From Gongronella butleri (taxonomy: Eukaryota > Mucoromycota > Mucoromycetes > Mucorales > Cunninghamellaceae), in NCBI GenBank assembly GCA_025201375.1, contig JAIWZP010000001.1, forward strand, positions 248,001 to 312,000: DNA of 64,000 bases. Direction: 5' to 3'. Positions 32,974-42,978 of the stretch are shown here, one piece after another; the stretch's first letter is position 1; the number at the start of each line of letters is the position of its first letter. The translations under genes and the position numbers were made by a program. The notes beneath the pieces were generated by a model that made no database searches, was not told the origin of the DNA, and was given only the letters and a program-made list of their open reading frames with translations.

Positions 32974-35556
32974 ATGAAGTTTGGCGAGGAGCTTCAAGAG
33001 AATGTGTACGAACCTTGGCGATTTGAGTATATTTCGTACGATGCTATCAAACGGGACATGAAGTCGCGCCAGCTCGATCACGTGTGGACAGCGCAAGATG
33101 AGAAAGACTTTGAAGACACGCTGCGATTGGAGGCCGACAAGGTCGATTTGTTCATCACACGCAAGCAGCGCGAGATTGATTCTCGGATTGCCTATTGCGA
33201 GCGCATTCTTGTACAGCAGCGGCCCAATATGACGGCCGCCACGCAGCAATCGCTGTACGACTCGATGGACGACGCGCTGACGGACATCCTCATGGATTTG
33301 AACGACCTCGCCAAGTTCACGCGCCTGAATTTCATGGGCTTTCAAAAGCTGATCAAGAAACACGACAAGTACACCAACATGAATCGCCAACAGTTGCTCG
33401 TCGACATTGTGCGCACGAAATCGCTCGACCGACAGCGATTCGATGTTGCTTTGGTCAAGATTTCCACGTTGCACGACGTTTGCCGTCTCCATGGCGAGGC
33501 ACGCAAGGGCAATGCCGCGGCGGGGTTGGATCAAAACGCTTTTGAGCGCGCCACGGCCAAATATTGGGTGCATCCCGACAATATCACGGAACTCAAGGCC
33601 ATTCTGCTCTTCCACTTGCCGGTTCTCGTCTTCAACCCCGACAAGGAGATTGCCGCTGAGGATTCTGCCATTAGCAGCGTTTATTATGACAATCCCGACT
33701 TTGACCTGTACAATGGCCGCTTGCAACGCGATGAAGGTGCCGAGGCCATTCGTTTCCGCTGGTACGGCCCCACCTCCTCCAACAGCATCTTCATTGAGCG
33801 AAAGACACACCACGCTCCTTGGCTCGATGGTGTTTCCGTCAAGGATCGGTTCCGTTTGGAGGAGCCACGCGTTGACCCTTTTGTTGCTGGCACGTACACC
33901 GCCGACCAAATTGCGCACGACATGAAGCAGGGCGGCATGGCCCAGGATCAGGTGGACGCCAATCACTTTATTGCCAAGGGTGTCCAGCAATCGCTGCGTG
34001 AAAAGAGCCTTTCGCCTGTTTTGCGCGTGTTTTACAATCGCACCGCGTTCCAGGTGCCTGGCGACCAGCGACTGCGCCTTTCACTCGACACGGACCTCAC
34101 GTTTATCCGCGAAGATGGTACTGATCGGCGCAAAAACAACCATTGGCGCCGCAACGACGTGGGCATTGATTTCCCCTTTAATTATTTGCCGTCCGGCGAG
34201 GTGTACCGGTTCCCGTATGCCGTGCTCGAGACCAAGCTCCAGACGCATCTTGGCCAGGAGCCGCCCGAATGGCTCACTCGCTTGTTGGATTCCAAGCTCG
34301 TTTATGAGGTGCCTCGTTTCAGCAAGTATTTGCAAGGCGCCGCCCACTTTTGGGCGCCTCAATTGCCGCTGCTACCATGGTGGCTCGCCGACCTTCAATC
34401 GCTCGACATTCGCACCGCAAAGCAATCCACGCAAAACAACCCATTCTCGGGCTTGTCGCGGTCAAAGAGTCTCAAGCCATTGATCGATGGCAAATATCGC
34501 ATGGGGTACTTGGAATCGCAACTCGAGAAGCGCGCCACCATCAAGCGCAAGCAAAGCACCAATGGCCGCGTCAAGCGCCAGGCGTCCACACGCTCCAATT
34601 ACAGCACAACGCGCGATATTGCCAATATGCCGCCTTTGCCAATGGGTGGTGCTGCAGCACACAAATCGTATCACACTGACAACCAACACGGCGAATACTC
34701 GGCCACCGTCGTCTCGCCAAAGATTTCGACGCGTACCGCCACCACCACCACCACGGCCGTCAGCCAAGATCCCTTTGCCGACCCCATTTGGCGCCAACAA
34801 CAACAACAACAACAACAACAGCAATCCGGCGGCGTGTCCTCGTCCATGTACGACCAGCCACGCAGACGCACCCTGTACGATGATAATGACGCGTCTTCCA
34901 GCGATTATTTGATGGGCAAGACTCCGCGCTCGTCCGTCATGCATCACACCGACCTGGCCTCGCGCGAAGCTCTCAACCAGACGGCCTACACGACCCGCGA
35001 CGACTCGGCCCTCGAAGAAGGCGTCGTCTACTCGAAGCGCATGAAGACAAAGGGCGAGAAAAAGGCGCAAAAGGAAAAAGACAAGCTCGAAAAGAAAAAG
35101 AATCGCATCGAGCCCAAGATTTACTTTGCCAATGAACGCACATTCATCCATTGGCTGTACTTTGCCGCCTTGCTGCTCACCACCGCCCTCACCCTGCTCA
35201 ATTTCGGCGACAAGGTCACACGCATCTCGGGCGGCGTCTTCTTTGGTATCGCCTTTGGCTTTGCCGTCTATGCCTTTATCCGCTACCGATGGCGCGCATA
35301 CCGCATCAAGAACTTCCCCACCGAGCGCTACGATGACTTGTACGGCCCCATTGCTCTCTGCTTGCTCTTGGTCGGCGCATTGGTCGTAAGTACACACGCT
35401 TTTTTCTCTATTTATTTTTTGTTTTTTTTTTCGCGTTGCTCACCTCCTCTCCCTCCCACTTTTTTTTTCTCTTTCTCCCAGTTAAATTACGTGTTGACCT
35501 TCCAACACACGCCTGAGTCAGGTGGATTCCTTGGCATGAACACCACCTCTTCTTAA
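32974..35556 (+). CDS. VTC4: VTC complex polyphosphate polymerase subunit, VTC4-like
   Basis: Two exons, 32974-35385 and 35482-35556; 828 residues. An SPX domain (1 to ~170, starting MKFGEELQENVYEPW) senses inositol pyrophosphates. The VTC catalytic tunnel domain follows (about 190-500): SSVYYDNPDFDLY, the R-x-R pair in EAIRFRWYG, FIERKTHHAPWL and FPYAVLETKLQ, so the key basic residues of the active Vtc4 type are present. A Ser/Gln-rich linker (530-690) precedes a DUF202-type membrane region with three hydrophobic segments after 720. The enzyme makes polyphosphate from ATP and moves it into the vacuole. At 828 aa it is longer than yeast Vtc4 (721), nearer Vtc2/Vtc3 in length, so subunit type rests on the basic residues. 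The single intron is 96 nt and stop-free in frame. Confidence 0.9.
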   Translation: MKFGEELQENVYEPWRFEYISYDAIKRDMKSRQLDHVWTAQDEKDFEDTLRLEADKVDLFITRKQREIDSRIAYCERILVQQRPNMTAATQQSLYDSMDDALTDILMDLNDLAKFTRLNFMGFQKLIKKHDKYTNMNRQQLLVDIVRTKSLDRQRFDVALVKISTLHDVCRLHGEARKGNAAAGLDQNAFERATAKYWVHPDNITELKAILLFHLPVLVFNPDKEIAAEDSAISSVYYDNPDFDLYNGRLQRDEGAEAIRFRWYGPTSSNSIFIERKTHHAPWLDGVSVKDRFRLEEPRVDPFVAGTYTADQIAHDMKQGGMAQDQVDANHFIAKGVQQSLREKSLSPVLRVFYNRTAFQVPGDQRLRLSLDTDLTFIREDGTDRRKNNHWRRNDVGIDFPFNYLPSGEVYRFPYAVLETKLQTHLGQEPPEWLTRLLDSKLVYEVPRFSKYLQGAAHFWAPQLPLLPWWLADLQSLDIRTAKQSTQNNPFSGLSRSKSLKPLIDGKYRMGYLESQLEKRATIKRKQSTNGRVKRQASTRSNYSTTRDIANMPPLPMGGAAAHKSYHTDNQHGEYSATVVSPKISTRTATTTTTAVSQDPFADPIWRQQQQQQQQQQSGGVSSSMYDQPRRRTLYDDNDASSSDYLMGKTPRSSVMHHTDLASREALNQTAYTTRDDSALEEGVVYSKRMKTKGEKKAQKEKDKLEKKKNRIEPKIYFANERTFIHWLYFAALLLTTALTLLNFGDKVTRISGGVFFGIAFGFAVYAFIRYRWRAYRIKNFPTERYDDLYGPIALCLLLVGALVVSTHAFFSIYFLFFFSRCSPPLPPTFFFSFSQLNYVLTFQHTPESGGFLGMNTTSS

Positions 35557-35903
35557 TTCCTTGTATTTCATGCATCCCACCTTTTCCTGATATATCTCGT
35601 ACAATTGTTTACCCCCCCCTGCAAGTCTGTTTTTTTTTTCATCTCTTTCACTCAATAAACCATCTGTTTATGCCTTCAATTTATTTGCAACCAATAGATT
35701 CGCTCAAAAAAAAAAAAAAGATAAATCATGCTAACGCAAGTGTTGATGATTGAGAAACGGGATTTGATCCACGCACCAACTTTTGCCTTGCAGCGGCTGA
35801 GTTTAAAACAACCTGCTGGGAACAAAAAGGAAAGTTCTCGGGCGCGCGTCATTCTCTTTCTCTTCATTTCACCTCTTTTTTCTTCTTTCTCGTACTTGTT
35901 CCT
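35557..35903. other. 3' UTR of VTC4-like gene and PSMD5 promoter
   Basis: CAATAAACC near 35653 is a likely polyadenylation signal for the VTC gene. The remaining ~240 bases, ending in a TTTCTTCTTTCTCG pyrimidine tract, must hold the PSMD5 promoter. Confidence 0.45.
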
Positions 35904-38465
35904 ATGCCTGTGCCTTCTTACACAGATATCAACAAGGTGCTCTCGCAGGATTCTACCTATGAAGAGAAGCTAGCAGCCTTGCAACTGTTCAACGCGTCGC
36001 TCGGAGGTACATTTTCCCAAAAGAAGACTAAAAGTGGTCTGGAAGGGTTTCGTTTTTGACTTTTTTTTTTTTTTTTGGTATTTTTTTGTCTTTTTTAGAT
36101 CAGGTGTCTTTGGACGAGGCGAACGGGATTCTGCAGCAGTTGCCCCCCGAAGCTCTCTATGCAGCTGTCACGCTGGCAGCTGACACCGACGCCGAGTCTC
36201 CTTTGGTGGTGACGCTGTGCACACTCGTTGTCAAGATCTTTGCACCAGTTCCCTACGCGCAGCTGACCGCAGGCCACTCGTACGACTATCTGGTTGAAGG
36301 CTTACGTCACTTTTCCAGACACATCCGCCTCATGACCCTTCAATTGGTTGAAAAGTGTCTGGCCACCGCCGACGACACCAAAAATATGGTAAAAAAGATC
36401 GTTGAGAATGGATATTGAACGCTTCTTGTTGCTCTGCACGTGATCAGTCGGTGCTTACGCGCGCTCGCGCGCCCGAGAATCAAGCTTCTTCTTGCATTTC
36501 TTACGTTTTTTGCTTTTTGCACAGCTTCAATCGTCCTTGGTACATGACATAGTCGCCTCCATTGGCTTTCAGGAGACAAATGTTGCCCAAAAGGCATCGT
36601 CGCTCTTGTACCAGGTACGTTTTGTGGGGCACAATTTCCTTTTTTTATGCTTTTTTTTACGCGCTGACCTTGCTTTTTCACTTTTTTTCTTCTTACCAAA
36701 AGGCGTGTGCCAAGCCTGGCTGTCTTGATGTCTTTTTCGCATCCAATGCCATCTTGCTGCTTAAACAGCTCGTCAATGTGTAATTTTGGCAAAAAAAAAA
36801 AAAAAAAACGAGCATTTTCCAGGCCATGATCTCATGTGTTCCCAATCTCTTGTGTTAAATTTAGGCGCGGTGCCGTGAGTTTCCGCGTGTACGAGCTGTT
36901 CATCAACATTGCCGGTCTATCCGATGCGGCGCTTGCCAAAGGCGAGGAGTGTGGCATCCTTTTGCAGCTGCGCGACGAGCTCAACTCGAATGATACGATG
37001 ATTCGCCTCAATGCTGTCGAATCGCTCAGTGAGGCAAGGCACTACATTCGCTTTTCGCACCACTCTGCGCGACTCTGAGAGGCAACACGGCGCGATTGAC
37101 ACGTAGCTCTTTCTTTTTTTTTTGTGTTTTCTTCTTTAGCTGGCCACGAATGCGCGCACAGTGTCCGCATTGATCAATAGCCACATCCTGGATAAGCTGA
37201 ACGAGTATCTGGACTCCATGGACACTGACAGCATCGATGATATCCTCATAAAATCGGCGGCACTCAAGATTTTTGGCAACATGTACTCCATCCAAGTAAG
37301 AAAGCACCTCATTCTGCGTCGCCGTGACTTGAACCTTGTTTTTTTCATCTCCTCTTCCTCAGGATTTTGATTCGGCCTGCATAGAACAGCAGTACGCGTT
37401 CCTCTCCCGCCTCCCAACTTTTATTCAAAGCGATGTGGGCAACATTCAGGTAATGCATTTCAGAAGATAAAAGGGAAAAGAAGGTGCAGTGGCTGATTCT
37501 TTCTTCTAATTCCATGCAGGAGGTCGCGCTGGCCGTCGTTGGTCTTGTGGGATCCCACGCGCAAGGCCTCGCACTTTTGGAACAGCGCCCAGAAATCATG
37601 GACGCCTTTTTCGACGCGACGCGCTACGCGACAGGCGTCATCAAGACGACAGGTTTGCAATCCCTTTCAAAGATTCTTGGCGTCACGTAAGAAAGAGAGA
37701 AAGAAAGAAAGAAACAGGGATCAGGAGCCCAAAGAGCGTGTTTTTTTTTATCGTTGTCAATTCGCTCAATTGCTCCTGTAGATCAAGGACGGAAGCCGAG
37801 CGCATTGATGCCATGACATTTGCCGTCTTTCAAGCTATGCCAGGTACAGCAGAGAGAAAAGAGAGATTGAGAAAAAAAATGAATACGTGGCACGGAATGC
37901 AAAAAAGGCTAATTTTTCTGCAATAGATCAACCCAATAGCCTAAAGAACCTGCTGTCGACCGTGCGCCAGCCGGTCGATCCTGTGCGCTTCGCCGCTTTT
38001 GCCTTGCTCGAGTCTATTGCATCCCATCCTTGGGGAGTGGAGGTAAAGAAAAAATTAAAAAAAAGCGAATTGGGGTAAAATGTGGACGCAAGAGCTTGCA
38101 TTTGCATGGACCGGCGCGCTCCCGATCATGTGGTCCATCTTGCATGCAATTCATGTCATTTTTTATCATAGGCAATTTCCCATACATTTGAGCTCTTGGG
38201 CTACCTTCTTGATCGATCCAATGAACATGAACGCACTTGGCAGGCAAGAGAGAGAGAAAAAAAAATGAAAAGAGTAGGCAAAAAGGCTCATGCATTCCCC
38301 CCCCTTTTTTTTTTTTAGGAATGGAAGTTTTCCGTGGTGAAGCAGCTCGTGGACACGGGCTCCGAAGCGGTGTTGGGCCGCCACTATGCGATGTTGCAGA
38401 TGTATGTGCGTCAAGGGCCGTACCATCGTGACAATCAAGTCTTGACAGCCATGGAGAGTGGATGA
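35904..38465 (+). CDS. PSMD5: 26S proteasome assembly chaperone PSMD5/S5b
   Basis: Twelve exons: 35904-36006, 36099-36388, 36525-36614, 36703-36779, 36865-37033, 37140-37295, 37363-37449, 37520-37686, 37782-37843, 37927-38042, 38172-38243, 38319-38465; 511 residues (human PSMD5 504). The protein is an all-helical HEAT/ARM-like solenoid throughout, with helices such as LRHFSRHIRLMTLQLVEKC and VYELFINIAGLSD. PSMD5 binds the Rpt1-Rpt2 side of the proteasome base during its assembly in the cytosol. Introns after exon 5 and exon 11 begin with GC (GAG|GCAAGG and CAG|GCAAGA) and end AG; the frame is open only if they are removed. I recognise the family from length, helical pattern and conserved phrases, not from a catalytic motif. 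Confidence 0.78.
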
Positions 38466-38696
38466 CGAAGCAAAAATAATAAAAAGTACATGATGGTTTC
38501 GAGTGAATTATCTTTGCAAAAAGGAGGGGGGCAATGGAGATCCTCCAAAGAGCGAAACCCGGAGATCGCGTTCAATGCGATGGATGGTGTCATCGAGACC
38601 GCCCACCAATGAGGTCGGCTGAGCTCCAAAACAAGAAGAGTCAGGGCCAATCTGTTGCGCTTGTTTTCCACGCTCTTTCTTCCCCATAAATTTTGC
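38466..38696. promoter_or_regulatory. PSMD5-to-aminotransferase intergenic, 231 bp
   Basis: AATAATAAAAAG just after the PSMD5 stop can serve as its polyadenylation signal. The rest must contain the promoter of the downstream aminotransferase on the same strand. A CTCTTTCTTCCCC pyrimidine tract lies just before its ATG. Confidence 0.4.
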
Positions 38697-40470
38697 ATGC
38701 TCGCTCGACGCTCCTTGTTTCCTGCTTTTCGTCGCTTCTCTTCCTCCTCCATCGCCATGACTAGCTCCACTCGCTTCACACCCGCAAAACGCGTCTCCAA
38801 ATTCGACCAAGACGGTAAAAAAGCCACCCACTCCTTTTTCTCTGACGCGCCTTTTTCCCTCTCCTTTTTTTTCTTTCTTTCTTTTTGTCGCCCTGTCTCA
38901 CAGACATTTTTTTTTTCTACAGTGTGGTCTATCTTTACGCCACTGGCTGCTGAGACCAAAGCTATCAACCTTGGCCAAGGCTTTATGAAGTAATTCCAAG
39001 CACAAAAAGAAAAAAGCCGAGCCTCAGCTCACACAATTTCGCCATTTTCCAGCTTTGGTCCCCCTGCCGTCGTACAAGAGGCTGCCAAGGAAGCCATTGA
39101 CCGCGTCGAGGCCAACCAATACAGCCATCCTCGCGGTCGTCCTCGCCTTAGACAGGCGTTGGCTGCTTCCTACAGCCCGGAATTCGGCCGCGAGCTGGAT
39201 CCCGAGTCCGAAATCCTCGTCACTGCCGGTGCTAATGAAGGTAAAAAGGAAAAGTAAGCGCAGTAGCCTCCCGTGGGCCCTCGCACCAGACCATCGTGAC
39301 GCTAAATCCTGTGCCACACACGCTTTTTTTTTTTTTGCCTTTTGCCTTTTTGCCATTGCAGCCATGTTTGCCACGTTTGCCGCCTATTTGGATGAGGGAT
39401 CCGAGGTCATTTGCATGGAGCCGTTCTTTGATCAATATATTGTAAGTGTGAAAGCGTACCAGAACGTTACCAGGACGCGCTTTTTCTCACGTTTCGTGCC
39501 TTTTTTGCCAGCCCAACATTACGATGAACGGCGGCGTGCCTGTTTTTGTGCCACTGCGCGCGCCCGCTGACGCCGCGACGCGTACCATTTCGTCCCATGA
39601 ATGGCGCCTGGACATTGACGAGCTAAAGTCCAAGATCACGCCGCGCACCAAGATGATCGTCATCAACACGCCGCACAATCCGATCGGAAAGGTGTTTGAC
39701 GAGGACGAATTGCGCGCCATTGGCAATGTCGCTGAGGAGCACAACCTGATCATCCTCACCGACGAAGTGGTACACACAGAGAGAAAAATAACGAGATGAA
39801 AAATGGGAGCCTCACCTCCTTTTTTCTCTTTTTTTCTTTTCTTGATCAGTATGACCGTCTCTACTACCCTCCGTTGACCAAGTTCCCTCGCATTGCAACG
39901 ATGGACAACTTCTGGGACCGTACCATCACGGTGGGCTCCGGCGGCAAGAGCTTTGCCGCGACGGGCTGGCGCGTGGGCTGGCTAATTGGCCCTGCGCATC
40001 TGATCCAATACTCGTTTGCTGCGCAGACGCGCGTGGTCTTTTGCGTCAACTCGCCGTGCCAGGAGGCCGTGGCGGCCGGCTTGGAGGCATCAATGACGCA
40101 GCCTATCTTCCAGGATCAAGTCGACGCGTATTTGCGCAAGCGCGCCAAGCTCGCCAAGGCGTTTGACGATCTGGGCCTGCCCTATACCTTGCCCCAAGGC
40201 GCCTACTACATCCTGGTCAACACGAGCAAGATCAAGTATCCAAAGGACTATGATTTCCCAGACATCCTCCACCAGCGTGGCAACGATTTCAAAATGTGCT
40301 ACTGGATGACAAAGGAAATCGGCGTCACGTCCATCCCACCCAGCGAGTTTGTCAGCAAGGATCACTGGTCCGTCGTCGAGGACTTTGCCCGCTTCGCGTA
40401 CTGCAAGACCGACGACGTCCTTGACGAGGCCGTGGAACGCCTGCAGGCCCTGAAGAAATACATTCAATAG
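38697..40470 (+). CDS. BNA3: kynurenine/glutamine-type aminotransferase, class I PLP
   Basis: Six exons: 38697-38814, 38923-38989, 39053-39240, 39362-39441, 39512-39769, 39850-40470; 443 residues. Fold-type I aminotransferase features: LGQGF substrate segment near 57, NQYSHPRGRP near 84, TAGANE near 123, NTPHNPIGK near 207-215 and DEVYDRL near 236-242. The PLP lysine lies in GSGGKSFAATGW near 270 and the carboxylate-binding Arg in the C-terminal third. The family converts kynurenine to kynurenic acid and transaminates aromatic and thio amino acids. The first 20 residues (MLARRSLFPAFRRFSSSSIA) look like a mitochondrial presequence; a second in-frame ATG at 38757 after it would give a cytosolic form. 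GAATAAAA follows near 40518. Confidence 0.9.
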
Positions 40471-41798
40471 ATCATTTTCCTCTGATTTCTGATACACAAA
40501 AAAAAGCTGCCCTGACGAATAAAAAAAGGGGGAAGGGGAGCGACGGTGGTGCACTTGCTAGCGTCTCAGAGCCAGCAATTGCAGCCCTGACTCCAGGCTT
40601 TCACAAATTCAATCTTAACACTACAGTACAACAAAAGCATGGTGCGTGGGGTCGCCTCCAAAATCCTTTGTATAAGGTCACTTCTTCGTCGCGTCTTTTT
40701 TCAACACGCCGTTGACAACAAGAGGTCAGTTGAGTCGTTGTGCAGATGAAACCAAAATACGTATCGACATTTTCACAATTACCGGCAACATAATATAGAA
40801 CAGTAGCTAGGTACTGTAGCGGCATTCTACTGTAAGATGAAGCCTGCGGCAAGAAGACGCGGCGTCTTCTACGTATGATACTGTATCATACACCATACCT
40901 ATGAGTATTTGGATGTTTCGATCTACAACAGTAGTATGATAGAATAATGGTCCATCGCGTCTGTCAGGGTCCAGCCTGACAAGATTATTGCCCACATTTA
41001 TTTTTTCGTTTTTGCGCCGCCTCGCCTTGGTCCTCGCCGCTCGCACACGTTGCTCGCTCGTTGTCGCAGCACGCACGTCCGCATCCACTTCTTGTGCTTG
41101 CTTGGCCCGCACACGTCCTTTTTTATACGCGCTCGATTCATCAAAACACGCGTCGCAACAACTCGCAAGTCGCAACGCATCGCGACGCGTCCAACGCGTG
41201 AATTGGCTCGACTCACGCGCGCCTCGCCCGATCTTCGCGCGCATCCGCATACCGCACCCATGTCTTCTTGCTTGGTCACCAGCCAGCATTACCCAACAAG
41301 TCCAGCCATCATCATCACCTCGCTCGGCGCTCGTCTTTGGCCGCGCTGCTACAGTATGATAGTGTTCTACTGTAATGGCCGGGGTCGGCCACACGCACGT
41401 CCGTTGGTTTTTTGTGACGACGTCGTCGATGGCCTCTTTGATGAATGATTTGCGGCGAGGAGCGCGCGGCGACATCATAAGAGATACCGGTTCGTAGATC
41501 AGAAGAGAACATTTTGGCGCAGCGGCGACGAGCGCGTAAAAAAAAAAAGAAAAATAATGAGTACGTAGTGATCTGCAACTCCATGCTGCTGCGGATCTGG
41601 GAGCCTATGATAACACGCACCACCACGACCAGCCAGCAGTCAGCGCACAAAAATTGCAACATATGATACTGTATGATAGAACAGTACAGTATCGTACTCG
41701 TGTTGTTGCATGATACAGTACGTACAGTACGTACATAATACAAAAATGAAAAAATAAAAAAATTGAAAAAATACAGTACCTATCATAAAAAAATTAAA

Positions 41799-42120
41799 AA
41801 TTCCATGCAATCCACCACCTTAATTTGGAAGTGTCAAACTTTAATTTTTTGCAATTTTTTTTGCCCAAAGTAGGCAATTTTCTCAGTCGATCGCCGTTCA
41901 TGCGTCACTCTGGGGGCATTTTTTCTCAAGTTGAGGCGACCTGCCATTTTGTTTGCCAATAGCACATTGTGGGAGTTACCTGCTTGGGATGCATTGATCA
42001 CTCGGAGTTCGAAATTTCCCAAATTTGGCATTTTCTTAGATTGAAATGTGTGACCCGTGAGTGACCCCTGAATTTTTCAAAAGTGGTCGTAGCGCTTTGG
42101 TGGTTTAAGCTTTTTTGTTG
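41799..42120 (+). repeat. dispersed repeat R1, copy B
   Basis: Same-orientation partner of 1661-1981, about 85 percent identical by eye. Here the element continues after ~130-145 private bases into 42253-42393, which matches 2424-2552, without the LTR-like block. Confidence 0.7.
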
Positions 42121-42252
42121 CAAATTTTGCGCTGCTTGCGATCCAGCTGTTTTTGAGCGGGGTCGACCATGCAGGTGACGAGATGAATGCAAAATAGTAT
42201 ACAGTAAATAGGAGGTTTTTGGCATTTTCAAGTCAAAAAAAATCGGGCGGGT

Positions 42253-42393
42253 CCGTCTTGACTCTTGACGTCTTGAGCAGAAGACTGGGCCGCAGTTTAT
42301 GTCGCGACACGTTTTTCATTGGCGGGCAAAAAGCCTGTAAAAAAATTCTGGAGGCACAACAAGTCGGGAAGAAAGTCTGAAAACCACATTTGT
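42253..42393 (+). repeat. dispersed repeat R1, copy B, distal part
   Basis: Matches 2424-2552 with gaps; shared words include GCGGGTCCGT, ACTGGGCCG, TTTTTCATTGGC/AGCC and TGTAAAAAAATTCTGGAGG. Confidence 0.55.
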
Positions 42394-42978
42394 TCATCAA
42401 GGAAAAAATTGTTGTGGCGATAGATGAGCTGAGCATGGAAGTATCATAATACAGTTCTACGGTAGAACCTACGGTACGTAATGCCGCAAAACTCGCGCTT
42501 TGACACGCCAACAACAACGGACGTCATCAACGCGCACGGTATGATACGACGATACAGTTCTACTGTACCTTCTACGTATCAAGCAAATGTCGAATCGGAT
42601 TGCGGCGCTGCGAGCTCGTGGCTCCTCATCATGAGCGTCTGGCGAGCAAGTACGCAACGTCTGAAGCCCTGAAACCATGCTTTGACATCTTCCTGGGCTC
42701 GTGGTGCTTCGTCCCTCAAGAAGAAGTGGAGCTGGGAAGCGCTGCACACCTCCTGTCGCATGTATGATACTACTGTACGTATGATGCACGAAGAAGAAGG
42801 CGACATGAATTGCCTTGAAAGCTTGAATTGTTGATGACAGTCAAAGATCCAGCCCGAATTGTGTCATTTTTCAACACAATGGCGTCGCATCCTCTTTTCT
42901 GGTATATTTTTTTTACGGAATGATGAATGTTTATTACAATTGACAATCCAGCTCTCGTTTTATTTAGGGATTTTGGGG

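Larger units (their letters stand above)
40471..42978. other. gene-free repeat island, 40.5-43 kb
   Basis: Two kinds of sequence alternate: AT-rich DNA full of TATGATA, TACAGTA and GTACGTAC words, and a GC-richer patch (about 41000-41480) with repeated ACGCGT. It holds repeat R1 copy B. The frame on the minus strand at 40807-41478 is the longest but shows no family and is rejected. The last bases before 42979 are the 3' UTR of CSN4 (AATAAA on the minus strand near 42929). Confidence 0.55.

Noticed and set aside
32662..33990. 442-codon frame antisense to the VTC gene
   Set aside because: Shadow of the SPX/VTC exon, runs through the promoter, no domain.
40807..41478. 223-codon open frame on the minus strand in the repeat island
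   Set aside because: Arg/Ala/Cys-rich with no recognisable domain, lies in a GC patch of a repeat island, and the opposite strand is open too; most likely composition-driven.
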